Positions 35,391 through 43,988 of a stretch of 64,000 nt of DNA are shown in pieces. Under the pieces are notes generated by a model, which ran no database searches, was not told the DNA's origin, and saw nothing but the letters and a program-made list of their open reading frames with translations. Position 1 is the stretch's first letter; every line of letters begins with the position of its first letter. The DNA comes from Albibacterium sp963696875 (GTDB lineage Bacteria > Bacteroidota > Bacteroidia > Sphingobacteriales > Sphingobacteriaceae): assembly GCA_963696875.1 (NCBI GenBank), contig CAVOLQ010000005.1, positions 1 through 64,000 on the forward strand, in the 5' to 3' direction. A program made the position numbers and the translations under genes.

Positions 35391-36045
35391 TGGGTTTGGC
35401 TTTGGGAAATCATTTAGGTTCTAAAAGATTGGAAATACTTCTAGAAGATATTGGTAGACGATTTAATCAAGAATGGATTTTCAAAAAAATAAACTATCAA
35501 TTCATTCAAGGGCAATCTTATGCCATTTTGGGGCCTAATGGGTCAGGTAATCGACCTTGTTACAAGTATTAGCAGGAAGCCTTGGTCCTTCAAAAGGACA
35601 AGTAACGTATTCACATCAAGAAAAAACAATTGATGTGGAAAGTATTTATAGACATTTGGCCATAGCTACTCCTTATTTGGAGTTGATAGAGGAATTTACG
35701 CTTCTTGAATTATTAAATTTCCATTTTAAATTCAAGAAAATTATGGACGGGTGGACTGTTCAAAAACTTATTCAGCTATTACAGTTTGAGAGGTCAGAAA
35801 ACAAAGAAGTCCGATATTTTTCTTCAGGAATGAAGCAGCGAGTAAAACTGGCTCTTGCCTGTTGCACAGATTCTACCATTCTAATGCTTGATGAACCCAC
35901 CTCTAACTTGGATAGCCAAGGGCTTACTTGGTACTTGGAAATGATGGAAGAATTTTCAAAAAACAGGTTACTGATAATTTGTTCAAACCAAACCCATGAA
36001 TATGACTTCTGTAGTCATCATTTAAATATCTTAGATTACAAATGA
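35387..36045 (+). CDS. ABC transporter ATP-binding protein, one frameshift in the Walker A motif
   Basis: About 218 residues. The reading frame is interrupted at 35548-35551, where GGTAATCG should be GGTAAATCG: restoring one A gives GPNGSGKSTLLQVLAGSLGP, a perfect Walker A. The signature FSSGMKQRVKLALA and Walker B TILMLDEPTSNLD follow. It overlaps the lpxA end by 4 bp (or by one base if it starts at 35390) and sits at the conserved position between lpxA and efp. The partner permease is not nearby, so the transported substrate is unknown; the location suggests a role in the cell envelope (inference). Confidence 0.88.
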
Positions 36046-36137
36046 TCTAAGAGCGGTGAATGTCTTTATTTTTGTTTAAAAGTCAAAAATCGAGTATATT
36101 CGCAATTAACAAAATCGAATCTATAATACTATAAATA

Positions 36138-36694
36138 ATGGCTAAGGCATCTGACATAAAAACTGGAAGTATCTTCGCTTCAACGGCGAATTATTGCAGG
36201 TAGAAGAATTTATGCACCGCACACCGGGCAACCTTCGTGCTTTTTACCAGGCACGCATGCGTAATGTAAAAACGGGCAAATTGGTTGAATACCGTTTTCG
36301 TACAGACGAAGATGTAGATATTGCACGTGTAGAAACTAACGATTATCAATATTTATATGAGGATGGTGACTCGTTAGTAATAATGGACAACACCACTTTT
36401 GATCAGCATAATGTTCCGAAGATCCTGTTTGGAAGCGCTGTTAAGTTTTTAAAAGAAGGTATGAATGTGATTGTTGCGTTTGAAAGCGACGAACCTATAC
36501 AGGGCAGTGCCTAACAAGGCGGAACTGGAAGTTACCTACTCAGAGCCTGCAGTTAAAGGCGATACATCATCAGCTGCCATGAAAACTGCTACCGTAGAAA
36601 CCGGCGCCAGATAAAAGTTCCTTTGTTTATCAACCAAGGAGATAAATTAAAGGTTGATACTCGTACCGGAGAATACATTGAACGTGTAAAATAG
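36138..36694 (+). CDS. efp: Elongation factor P, three frameshifts
   Basis: Relieves ribosome stalling at polyproline. The ATG at 36138 gives MAKASDIKTGSI, then the frame is lost by one missing base near 36172-36176 (should continue LRFNGELLQVEEFMH). The central part, HRTPGNLRAFYQARMRNVKT and FRTDEDVDIARVETNDYQYL, is intact. An extra G in GGG at 36502-36504 and a missing C in the CC at 36607-36608 break the C-terminal domain (ELEVTYSEPAVKGDTSS; GAQIKVPLFINQGDKLKVDT). With the three corrections the gene has 185 residues, exactly family length, so it is surely an intact gene in the organism. Confidence 0.93.
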
Positions 36695-36712
36695 AATAGC
36701 CATTTAAAATGA

Positions 36713-37298
36713 ATGTCGGTCGGAAAAGGAGCTCAGGGTAAAATACCTGAAGAAAAGGGAAGAGCTCTCCGACCTAGAAATTCATCAGTTCAACAATGAC
36801 TTATTAAGGGAATTTAAAAAATTATCCCTAACAGACATCCATTTCATCCATTTCTTTATACCAATCAAGAAATTTCGGGAACCTGACACTCTTCCAATTA
36901 TCCACTGGATTTTGAAAGAACATCCAGAAAAAGAAATTGTATTGTCTCGATGTAACTTGGAAACAAATTTAATGGAGCATTTTATTTGGGAAAGTGGGCA
37001 AGAACTAATAACAAATCGTTGGGGTATTTCAGAACCACATTCGGGGTCAAAGGTACTCTCTCAACAATTAGATGCTGTGGTTATTCCCCTATTGGCTTTT
37101 GACAAAGAAGGGAATCGTGTAGGATTTGGCAAAGGTTTTTATGATCGCTTTTTAGCAGATTGTCGCAATGACTGTAAAAAAATCGGGCTCTCTTTTTTTG
37201 ATCCTATTGATAAAATCGATGACATCGATGCTCATGATGCGAAGCTTGATTTATGTATCGGTCGAGAAAGAATTTGGGATTTTAATAAACAATCTTAG
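36713..37298 (+). CDS. 5-formyltetrahydrofolate cyclo-ligase, one frameshift near the start
   Basis: Converts 5-formyl-THF to 5,10-methenyl-THF using ATP. From the ATG at 36713 the frame breaks after five codons by one extra G (36728-36729); corrected, it reads MSVGKELRVKYLKKREELSD and gives 194 residues, the family size. Conserved elements are IHFFIPIKKFREPDT, DAVVIPLLAFDKEGNRVGFG and KGFYDRFLADC, the ATP- and folate-site regions. It follows efp by 18 bp. The frame is intact from 36729 to the stop. Confidence 0.85.
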
Positions 37299-37800
37299 GA
37301 ACACAAGTAGTTGATTCTATTTTCCGCAAATTAATAGGGATATGACTATTTCTAACACCGAGATAAAGCGAGTCTACCGTTTGCCTTTCAATTTGCAAAC
37401 GAGGCAAGTATTGGCCGATATGATAACAACCTTTTAACTTCTGCTTCCCATTTTCATAAGTATAGGTTGCTTCAATTAGGAGGCTATCGTTTCTGATGAC
37501 GTACAAGCCTTTTGCATATTCTTCCCATTCTCCGTTATTATAGCAGGAGTCCACTATAATGGGCGTTTTAGCAAAAGTCTTTATCTTAACATAAACTGAA
37601 TCACAAGAAAAACGAAACTGGTGCAACGAGTAATTCAATAAGTCCTCTTGGTAAGGAACAGTCTCTTGAATCCATGTGCCTTGTAAACTGGGTTCGCCCG
37701 GATTTTGATAGTTAGAATTAAACTTACAGCTACTTACAAAAAGAAGTATTACCATCATTGCTAATGACGGTAATACATTTGATGACTTTCCAATGCTCAT
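37282..37800 (-). CDS. Putative lipoprotein translated with fumC
   Basis: The start at 37800 overlaps the fumC stop in ATGA, so translation is probably coupled to fumC. The product has about 172 residues with a lipoprotein signal (NVLPSLAMMVILLFVSSCKF, lipid-attachment Cys in VSSC). The mature part is rich in beta-strand-forming residues with lipocalin-like features (LQGTWIQETVPYQEDLL), as in small Bacteroidetes lipoproteins of unknown function. The last codons overlap the tail of the converging 5-FCL gene by 17 bp. No recognised enzyme motif. Confidence 0.75.
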   Translation of the reverse strand: MSIGKSSNVLPSLAMMVILLFVSSCKFNSNYQNPGEPSLQGTWIQETVPYQEDLLNYSLHQFRFSCDSVYVKIKTFAKTPIIVDSCYNNGEWEEYAKGLYVIRNDSLLIEATYTYENGKQKLKGCYHIGQYLPRLQIERQTVDSLYLGVRNSHIPINLRKIESTTCVPKIVY

Positions 37801-39194
37801 TTTAATCCACCAATCATGTCTTCTGGTTTTACCCATTGGTCAAATTGCTCGTCGGTTAACAGATTTAATGCCAGAGCAGCTTCACGTAAAGACGTATTTT
37901 CTGAATGTGCTTTCATTGCAATTCTAGCAGCATTTTCATAGCCGATATATGGATTCAAAGCAGTTACTAACATCAACGAATTGTCGACATGCTTTTTAAT
38001 CCCTTCATAGTTCGGTTCAATGCCAATTGCACAATGATCATTAAATGAAATACAGGCATCCCCGATTAAACGCGCTGATTCGATAAAATTGGCTATCATG
38101 ACAGGCTTGAACACATTTAGTTCATAATGCCCAGTAGCACCCCCAAAAGTAATAGCCACATCATTTCCCATAACCTGAGTCGCCACCATCGTCAACGCTT
38201 CAGCCTGAGTAGGATTCACCTTCCCTGGCATAATGGACGAACCTGGTTCATTTTCGGGAATATGAATTTCACCTATTCCCGAACGTGGGCCTGAGGCTAA
38301 CATCCGGATATCATTTCCTATCTTCATTAAAGCAACCGCCAATTGTTTTAAAGCACCGTGGCTTTCCACAATAGCATCGTGTGCGGCTAAAGCTTCAAAC
38401 TTATTTTCTGCTGTTATGAAGGGCAATCCAGTAAAGTCAGCAATATACTTAGCCACATTCGTTGCATAGCCTTTAGGAGTGTTTATACCGGTTCCAACGG
38501 CCGTTCCTCCGAGTGCCAATTGAGACAAATGTGCAAAAGTGTTTTTTAAGGCTTTAATACCGAAATCTAATTGCGCGACATACCCAGAAAACTCTTGGCC
38601 CAGTGTTAAAGGGGTAGCATCCATTAAGTGGGTACGTCCAATCTTCACCACGCCCATATAAGCATCGGCTTTCTCTTTCAGTGTATTTCGAAGTTTCTCA
38701 ACTCCAGGTATGGTTACCTCCACCAATAGCTTATAAGCAGCAATATGCATTGCAGTAGGGAAAGTATCATTTGAAGACTGTGATTTATTCACGTCATCGT
38801 TCGGATGTATGAAAGGCTTGCCCTCGCCAAGTTTATTGCCTTGGAGGACATGAGCGCGATTGGATACCACCTCATTCACGTTCATATTGGATTGCGTCCC
38901 TGAGCCGGTTTGCCAAATTACTAATGGGAACTGATCGTCTAATTCACCTCTTAATATTTCATCGCAAACTTGGGCAATTAAATCTCGTTTTTCAGCTGGC
39001 AAAACTCCAGCATCAGCATTAGTATAGGCCGCAGCTTTTTTTAGATAAGCGAAAGCCTGAATAATTTCTCGTGGCATGGAAGCCGCAGGTCCTATTTTAA
39101 AATTGTTACGTGATCTTTCGGTTTGGGCACCCCAGTATTTATCTGCAGGTACCTGTACCTCCCCAATAGTATCAATTTCTATTCTATACGACAT
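37797..39194 (-). CDS. fumC: Class II fumarate hydratase
   Basis: Hydrates fumarate to malate in the TCA cycle, without an iron-sulfur cluster. 465 residues. GSGTQSNMNVNEVVSNRAH, HPNDDVNKSQSSNDTFPTAM, KIGRTHLMDATPLTLGQEF and the signature GSSIMPGKVNPTQAEALTMV are conserved active-site blocks. The preceding 309-bp gap separates it from the divergent serine hydrolase; the lipoprotein gene follows with a 4-bp overlap. Confidence 0.97.
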   Translation of the reverse strand: MSYRIEIDTIGEVQVPADKYWGAQTERSRNNFKIGPAASMPREIIQAFAYLKKAAAYTNADAGVLPAEKRDLIAQVCDEILRGELDDQFPLVIWQTGSGTQSNMNVNEVVSNRAHVLQGNKLGEGKPFIHPNDDVNKSQSSNDTFPTAMHIAAYKLLVEVTIPGVEKLRNTLKEKADAYMGVVKIGRTHLMDATPLTLGQEFSGYVAQLDFGIKALKNTFAHLSQLALGGTAVGTGINTPKGYATNVAKYIADFTGLPFITAENKFEALAAHDAIVESHGALKQLAVALMKIGNDIRMLASGPRSGIGEIHIPENEPGSSIMPGKVNPTQAEALTMVATQVMGNDVAITFGGATGHYELNVFKPVMIANFIESARLIGDACISFNDHCAIGIEPNYEGIKKHVDNSLMLVTALNPYIGYENAARIAMKAHSENTSLREAALALNLLTDEQFDQWVKPEDMIGGLK

Positions 39195-39503
39195 ATTTTG
39201 ATTTATTAATTGTTTACTAGAAAGTTAACTAACAAAATAACACTTAGAAATATAGTTCAAAGAGGCCTCATCCTCTTTTGATCTAATATTCTAAGCGGTA
39301 AATCCTTTTTCAGCTATTAGATTACAAAGTTAAAAATAGATATGGTATGCCTATAATTAAAATAGGCTTAAATCAATAGTTTAGGCCGTTTTCAACTATC
39401 CTTGTGATAATTTTACACTCCCAAGTTATTTAATCATTGGAGAAATGGTTTTTTTGATAAAAAATCTGCAATTTCGACTTTTCATTCTTTTATCCTTTTT
39501 ACT
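39195..39503. other. Divergent intergenic region, no gene seen
   Basis: The 309 bp between the divergent fumC and serine hydrolase genes are AT-rich and must hold both promoters. I see no reading frame, RNA gene or clear inverted repeat, and no exact TTTG/TAnnTTTG pair. Confidence 0.5.
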
Positions 39504-40691
39504 ATGTTCAGATTCTTTACGGTAATTTTTTGTTTTTCAGCTTTAATTTCAGCCTGCAGTTCTGCAGAAAGCAAAAAGATTGAGGCGGTGAAGAAACAAC
39601 TAATGACCGACAGCATCCGCCTTCTTTATGATTCGACAAATGCTGATGAACAGATTGATGCTTTCATGAAAAATCTTCATAAACGCTCTGGCTTTAATGG
39701 AAATGTGCTGATTGCAAAAAATGGGAAAATTATTTATAGAAACTCCTTCGGATGGGCCGATTACCTTCATAGAGATAGTTTAAAATTAACGTCAACCTTC
39801 GAATTGGCGTCTGTATCCAAACCGTTGACCGCTACCGGAATAATGCTTTTGGTAGAAAAAGGGAGGCTTTCCTTAGATCAAACGATAGATGAGTTTTTCC
39901 CAGACTTACCTTATAAGGATGTCACAATTAAACAATTATTGACACACTATTCCGGACTTCCAAACTATGTATACTTCACTGAAGATAAATGGCCGAATAA
40001 ACGAAAAGGAATGTCGAATATTGACGTAATTGACTTATTAACCAAATTTAAGCCTGCACGTTATAATGCGCCCGGAAACCGCTTTTTGTACAATAACACC
40101 AATTATATGATGTTAGCGGCGATAATTGAAAAAGTTACCGGACAAACCTTTACCGTTTTCATGCAGGAAAATGTTTTCCAGCCTGCGGGTATGAAAAACA
40201 CGGCTGTACTTTCGAAGGCCGAATATGATGTTATTCCGACTGATGTTGTGGGTCATGACAAAGTTTGGCGAAGATCGGTTGTTCAAAATTTTCACGACGG
40301 GCCAGTCGGTGACAAAGGAATCTACAGCACAATCGAAGATCTCTATCTATTTGATCGAGCCCTTCATGACGGTCGTATCTTATCAAAAACCACTCAAGAC
40401 TCATCGTATATTGGCCGAGCTAAAGCTACAAAAGACGTATTTAATTACGGTTATGGTTGGCGGTTATTTGAAAAGGACGATCATGTCGTCGCCTACCATA
40501 CTGGTTGGTGGCACGGCTTCAAAAATCTATATATCAGAGATTTAAAAAATGATATTACAATTGTTTTACTCACTAATCTAGCGAACAATAGCTTACAAAA
40601 CCTCGATGGCCTTTATGAGATCTTAACCATGCCAGTCATTCGTCAAGGTGCATACGGTAATAATGGTGAACTTTTGGCTAAGAAAAAATAA
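39504..40691 (+). CDS. Serine hydrolase, class C beta-lactamase/PBP-like, lipoprotein
   Basis: A 395-residue protein with a lipoprotein-type signal (FFTVIFCFSALISACSS, Cys in ISAC). The three motifs of the beta-lactamase/transpeptidase fold are visible: SxxK in FELASVSKPLTATG (SVSK), YxN in FLYNNTNYMML, and HTG in VVAYHTGWWHG. These proteins act in the periplasm on D-peptides, esters or beta-lactams; which one cannot be told from sequence, and resistance should not be inferred. Single gene. Confidence 0.88.
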   Translation: MFRFFTVIFCFSALISACSSAESKKIEAVKKQLMTDSIRLLYDSTNADEQIDAFMKNLHKRSGFNGNVLIAKNGKIIYRNSFGWADYLHRDSLKLTSTFELASVSKPLTATGIMLLVEKGRLSLDQTIDEFFPDLPYKDVTIKQLLTHYSGLPNYVYFTEDKWPNKRKGMSNIDVIDLLTKFKPARYNAPGNRFLYNNTNYMMLAAIIEKVTGQTFTVFMQENVFQPAGMKNTAVLSKAEYDVIPTDVVGHDKVWRRSVVQNFHDGPVGDKGIYSTIEDLYLFDRALHDGRILSKTTQDSSYIGRAKATKDVFNYGYGWRLFEKDDHVVAYHTGWWHGFKNLYIRDLKNDITIVLLTNLANNSLQNLDGLYEILTMPVIRQGAYGNNGELLAKKK

Positions 40692-40763
40692 AAAACAATA
40701 TCACTTTTTTTTAGTATATTCATAACAAGCTATTTAGTAGACTATAAAAAATTAGAAGAAATC

Positions 40764-41069
40764 ATGTTTGATAAACTATCTCAAGCCCAACAACAAATTG
40801 AAGAAGTAAAAAACCGTTTGGATGCCATTCAGGTCACTGGAGAAGCATGTGGTGGTATGATAAAAATTACAGCTACCGCTAATAAAGATTTTAAAGACCT
40901 AAGCATTCATCCCGACTTCCTTGCAAATGCCGGAAAAGAGGAACTTGAAGAGGTTTTAATTGTAGCAATCAATAAAACACTGGAACAAGCAGATCGAGTT
41001 AGTCAAGTCGAGATGGAAGCAGTAACCAAAGGCATGTTTGGCGGTTTAGGTGGAATGTTTGGCTCCTGA
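40764..41069 (+). CDS. YbaB/EbfC nucleoid-associated protein
   Basis: A 101-residue DNA-binding protein. FDKLSQAQQQIEEVKNRLDA, CGGMIKITATANKDFKDLSI and ADRVSQVEMEAVTKGMFGG follow the family order, with the usual Met/Gly-rich C-terminus. YbaB dimers bind DNA without strong sequence preference. In this organism it is not next to recR or dnaX, its usual partners in Proteobacteria. Confidence 0.9.
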   Translation: MFDKLSQAQQQIEEVKNRLDAIQVTGEACGGMIKITATANKDFKDLSIHPDFLANAGKEELEEVLIVAINKTLEQADRVSQVEMEAVTKGMFGGLGGMFGS

Positions 41070-41112
41070 GCTTTTCCACTTTTTTTATTTTATTAATATC
41101 CAAAAATAAATT

Positions 41113-41796
41113 ATGAAAGCAACATACTATGGCCATTCATGTATAGCCATTCGTGGAAATGGTATGGATCTATTATTTGATCCCTTTATTACTCCTAATG
41201 ACAAAGCAAAAAACATTGATATCAAACAACTAAAACCAGAGTACATTTTTCTAAGCCATTGCCATGCCGACCATATCGCAGATATGAAAGCCATTCAGCA
41301 TAATTCTGGAGCCGAGGTGGTTTGCATTGTGGAGACTGGAGCCTGGGTTGAAAAGCAAGGTGTTTCGGCTGGTAAAGTGACAGCCATGAATTTTGGAGGG
41401 TCTTTAAAAGCCTCATTTGGTAGTGCAAAGATGGTTTATGCTTTACATACCAACAGCACGCCAGAAGGCGATTATGCTGGAGTTCCCGTGGGCTATGTTT
41501 TGAACATCGCAAACAAAAAGGTCTACTTCGCAGGAGATACTGCACTAACCATGGAAATGCAACTCCTTGCAGAAGAAAAATTAGATTGGGCGTTTTTGCC
41601 CATAGGAGGATTTTATACCATGGATGTGCATGACGCGATAAAAGCAGCAAAAATAATTAACTGCAATAATATCATTGGCATACATTACAACACCTTCCCG
41701 CCAATAACCATTAATACCGAGGAAGCAATTAAGAAATTTTCAGACGCAGGAATTAACCTACACTTATTAATGATCGGGGAATCGATCGAATTATAA
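41113..41796 (+). CDS. UPF0173 metal-dependent hydrolase (metallo-beta-lactamase fold)
   Basis: A 227-residue protein with the metallo-beta-lactamase motif HCHADHIAD (about residues 50-58), the early GHSCIAIRGNGMDLLFDPF, the later metal ligands in VYFAGDTALTMEM and the last His in IIGIHYNTFPP. UPF0173 members (B. subtilis YtkL) lack a defined substrate. The order ybaB then this gene may be an operon (43 bp apart). Confidence 0.88.
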   Translation: MKATYYGHSCIAIRGNGMDLLFDPFITPNDKAKNIDIKQLKPEYIFLSHCHADHIADMKAIQHNSGAEVVCIVETGAWVEKQGVSAGKVTAMNFGGSLKASFGSAKMVYALHTNSTPEGDYAGVPVGYVLNIANKKVYFAGDTALTMEMQLLAEEKLDWAFLPIGGFYTMDVHDAIKAAKIINCNNIIGIHYNTFPPITINTEEAIKKFSDAGINLHLLMIGESIEL

Positions 41797-41907
41797 ATTT
41801 TCTCTATTAACAAAACCATTCTTTTTCAATCTATTTCCGTTTAAAAGACGCTAAAAAGGCGCAAGATTCTTCTATGCCCAAGCTTGTGTCAAATTTGGAT
41901 TATGCTT

Positions 41908-41961
41908 GGACTTTCCTCGGACTTTGTTCGGAGTTTGCTCGGATAAACTCGATGAAAGTCC
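41908..41961. repeat. Short imperfect tandem repeats flanked by an inverted repeat
   Basis: Three adjoining 11-bp units, GGACTTTCCTC, GGACTTTGTTC and GGAGTTTGCTC, then a weaker fourth (41908-41950), are followed by GAAAGTCC at 41954-41961, the reverse complement of the first 8 bases. The gap 41797-42048 has no gene. It may be a REP-like or mobile-element remnant. Confidence 0.5.
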
Positions 41962-42048
41962 AATGAAAGTCTGCTTAAATACCGAGTCAAAACCCTGTTT
42001 GATTATAAGACTATATTAGTTGGTCATTTGCTTGATGAATGCGGGGAT

Positions 42049-42556
42049 TTACAGCCTAAATTTTTCTCTTAACTTAGGTTCTGGAACAATACAATTGGAT
42101 TTTACTGGGAGGTATTTTCGGATTTCGGGCGATACCGTCGTAAAAGAGATTCTGAATAAAGACAGGCACTACCCTCAGTAGGAATTTCGGGAATCTGTAT
42201 CCAGGAATTTCTTGCAAGATAGTACGAATTGCTTTGCTTTTGGTGCTTACTTTCTCTCCTTCTATTAAAATGATCGAATGTGGAGATACCCTCTCAAGAT
42301 TATGCTGCGTTAACAGTCTTTTTCCGAAATCCGAAGAATTGGAGACCAAGGTAAATCGATCTGAAACATCTCTTTTCGCAATGAACATTGCACTATAGTT
42401 ACAAAATCCACAAGATCCATCAAAAATCACGAAAGATTGAGTTGTACTTATAGCATCATTTAAATTTTGCACATTGACATGGTTCTGAATCACTAAGTTA
42501 GTGATTTTTCTTGTTTGATTTTTTATTGATTTCAAAAATAACCAAAAGCTAATCAA
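42049..42556 (-). CDS. DCC-family thiol-disulfide oxidoreductase-like protein (DUF393), one frameshift
   Basis: The DxxCxxC motif that names the family is in FVIFDGSCGFCNYSAMFIAK, followed by KAIRTILQEIPGYRF and the typical VPVFIQNLFYDGIARN. An extra base in the GG at 42120-42121 (plus strand) makes the frame end as PKIPPSKIQLYCSRT; removing it restores the family C-terminus RKYLPVKSNCIVPEPKL and moves the stop to 42049. The start is uncertain: the first ATG at 42556 gives an extended basic N-terminus that crosses a palindrome at 42488-42506, so a GTG nearer the DGSCGFC motif is possible. Divergent from hisS. Confidence 0.8.
42488..42506. promoter_or_regulatory. 19-bp palindrome, possible operator
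   Basis: AATCACTAAGTTAGTGATT is perfectly palindromic around a central G. It lies between hisS and the core of the divergent DCC gene. A one-base loop makes a protein-binding site more likely than a terminator. Confidence 0.4.
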
Positions 42557-42584
42557 TATCTCTCAGTGTTATAATAAAAGATAT

Positions 42585-42592
42585 TAACTTTG
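42585..42592 (+). promoter_or_regulatory. Bacteroidetes -7 element of hisS, possible leaderless start
   Basis: TAACTTTG matches TAnnTTTG exactly and ends four bases before the hisS ATG. No clear TTTG lies 19 bp upstream. Confidence 0.45.
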
Positions 42593-42596
42593 CGCT

Positions 42597-43973
42597 ATGG
42601 CGCAAATTAAACCATCGTTAGCAAAAGGCACACGTGATTTCTCTCCCAAGGAAATGGAAAGACGTAATTATATATTTAATACAATCAGAAAAACGTTCGA
42701 AAAGTATGGTTATAATGAAATTCAAACTCCCTCTTTCGAAAATTTGAATACCCTTACTGGTAAATATGGCGATGAGGGCGATCAGCTGATTTTCAAAATT
42801 CTAAATTCAGGAGATTTTAAATCTAAGGTCAGTAACGATGATTACGGGAGTCTTAATTCACAAGCCCTAACTTCAAGGTTTTCCGATAAAGCTTTGCGAT
42901 ACGACCTTACAGTTCCTTTTGCCCGCTATGTTGTGATGCATAAAAACGATATTACTTTTCCTTTTAAACGCTATCAAATACAACCTGTTTGGCGTGCAGA
43001 CCGTCCACAAAGAGGTCGCTATAGGGAGTTTTATCAATGTGATGCCGATGTTGTAGGATCTGACAGCTTTCTTAATGAAGCAGAATTTGTTATCATTTAT
43101 CGGGAAGTATTGACACAATTGGGTCTAAAAGATTTTACGATAAAATTCAATAATAGAAAAATCCTTTCAGGAATTGCAGAGATGTTAGGTCGTGAAGATC
43201 TAATTATTCCTATGACCGTTGCGATAGATAAATTAGACAAAATTGGGATTGATGGGGTTGAAAAGGAATTGAAAGAGAGAGGATTTTCAGATGTCCAAAT
43301 AGATAAACTTAGACCCGTCTTTACTCTGAATGGTAAGAATGAAGAAAAGTTATCGACTCTTCGTGCCTTATTGGCTCAATCAGAAATAGGGATTAAGGGG
43401 ATTGAAGAAATTGAGAAAGTAATTGATTATTTACGACGATTATCTCCAGATACACTGGCTTATTTTGAAGTGGATATTACTTTAGCGAGAGGCTTAAACT
43501 ATTATACTGGTAGTATTATCGAGGTAAAAACCAACGAAGTGGCAATGGGAAGCATTGGCGGAGGTGGCCGTTATGATGATTTAACGGGTATGTTTGGTTT
43601 AAAGGATTTGAGTGGAGTGGGAATTTCATTTGGGGCAGACCGCATCTATGATGTTTTGGAAGAATTAAATCTTTTCCCTCTTCATTCGATTGTCAGCACG
43701 CAGGTATTAATTACCAATTTTGATGCGAAAGCAGAGGAATATGCTCTTCCTATTTTGCAAGGTTTAAGAGATGCGGGAATATCTGCGGAACTTTATCCTA
43801 ATGCTTCAAAATTAAAGCGCCAAATGACCTATGCTGATGCTAAAAACATTCCTTTCGTTCTACTGATCGGGGATATGGAGATGGAGAGTGGACAACTTTC
43901 ACTTAGGAACATGCAGACTGGGGAGCAGCAAAGCTTGACAGCGGAAAGTCTTTTGAATTTACTTGCAAACTGA
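42597..43973 (+). CDS. hisS: Histidyl-tRNA synthetase
   Basis: Class II aminoacyl-tRNA synthetase, 458 residues. Motif 1 lies in RKTFEKYGYNEIQTPSFENL; motif 2 is QPVWRADRPQRGRYREFYQC; the histidine-binding ARGLNYYTGSIIEV and the motif 3 region GVGISFGADRIYDVL (with Arg) are present, and the C-terminal anticodon-binding domain starts near VSTQVLITNFD. The start is fixed by the -7 element directly upstream. Convergent with galM, with only 15 bp between the stops. Confidence 0.97.
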   Translation: MAQIKPSLAKGTRDFSPKEMERRNYIFNTIRKTFEKYGYNEIQTPSFENLNTLTGKYGDEGDQLIFKILNSGDFKSKVSNDDYGSLNSQALTSRFSDKALRYDLTVPFARYVVMHKNDITFPFKRYQIQPVWRADRPQRGRYREFYQCDADVVGSDSFLNEAEFVIIYREVLTQLGLKDFTIKFNNRKILSGIAEMLGREDLIIPMTVAIDKLDKIGIDGVEKELKERGFSDVQIDKLRPVFTLNGKNEEKLSTLRALLAQSEIGIKGIEEIEKVIDYLRRLSPDTLAYFEVDITLARGLNYYTGSIIEVKTNEVAMGSIGGGGRYDDLTGMFGLKDLSGVGISFGADRIYDVLEELNLFPLHSIVSTQVLITNFDAKAEEYALPILQGLRDAGISAELYPNASKLKRQMTYADAKNIPFVLLIGDMEMESGQLSLRNMQTGEQQSLTAESLLNLLAN

Positions 43974-43988
43974 TTGGCCGCTTTTTAT

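Noticed and set aside
36138..36694. efp as a pseudogene
   Set aside because: Three compensable one-base indels in a slow-evolving translation gene with otherwise perfect family sequence point to sequence errors.
39504..40691. Beta-lactam resistance gene
   Set aside because: The SxxK, YxN and HTG motifs define only the wider serine hydrolase fold; many such proteins are not beta-lactamases.
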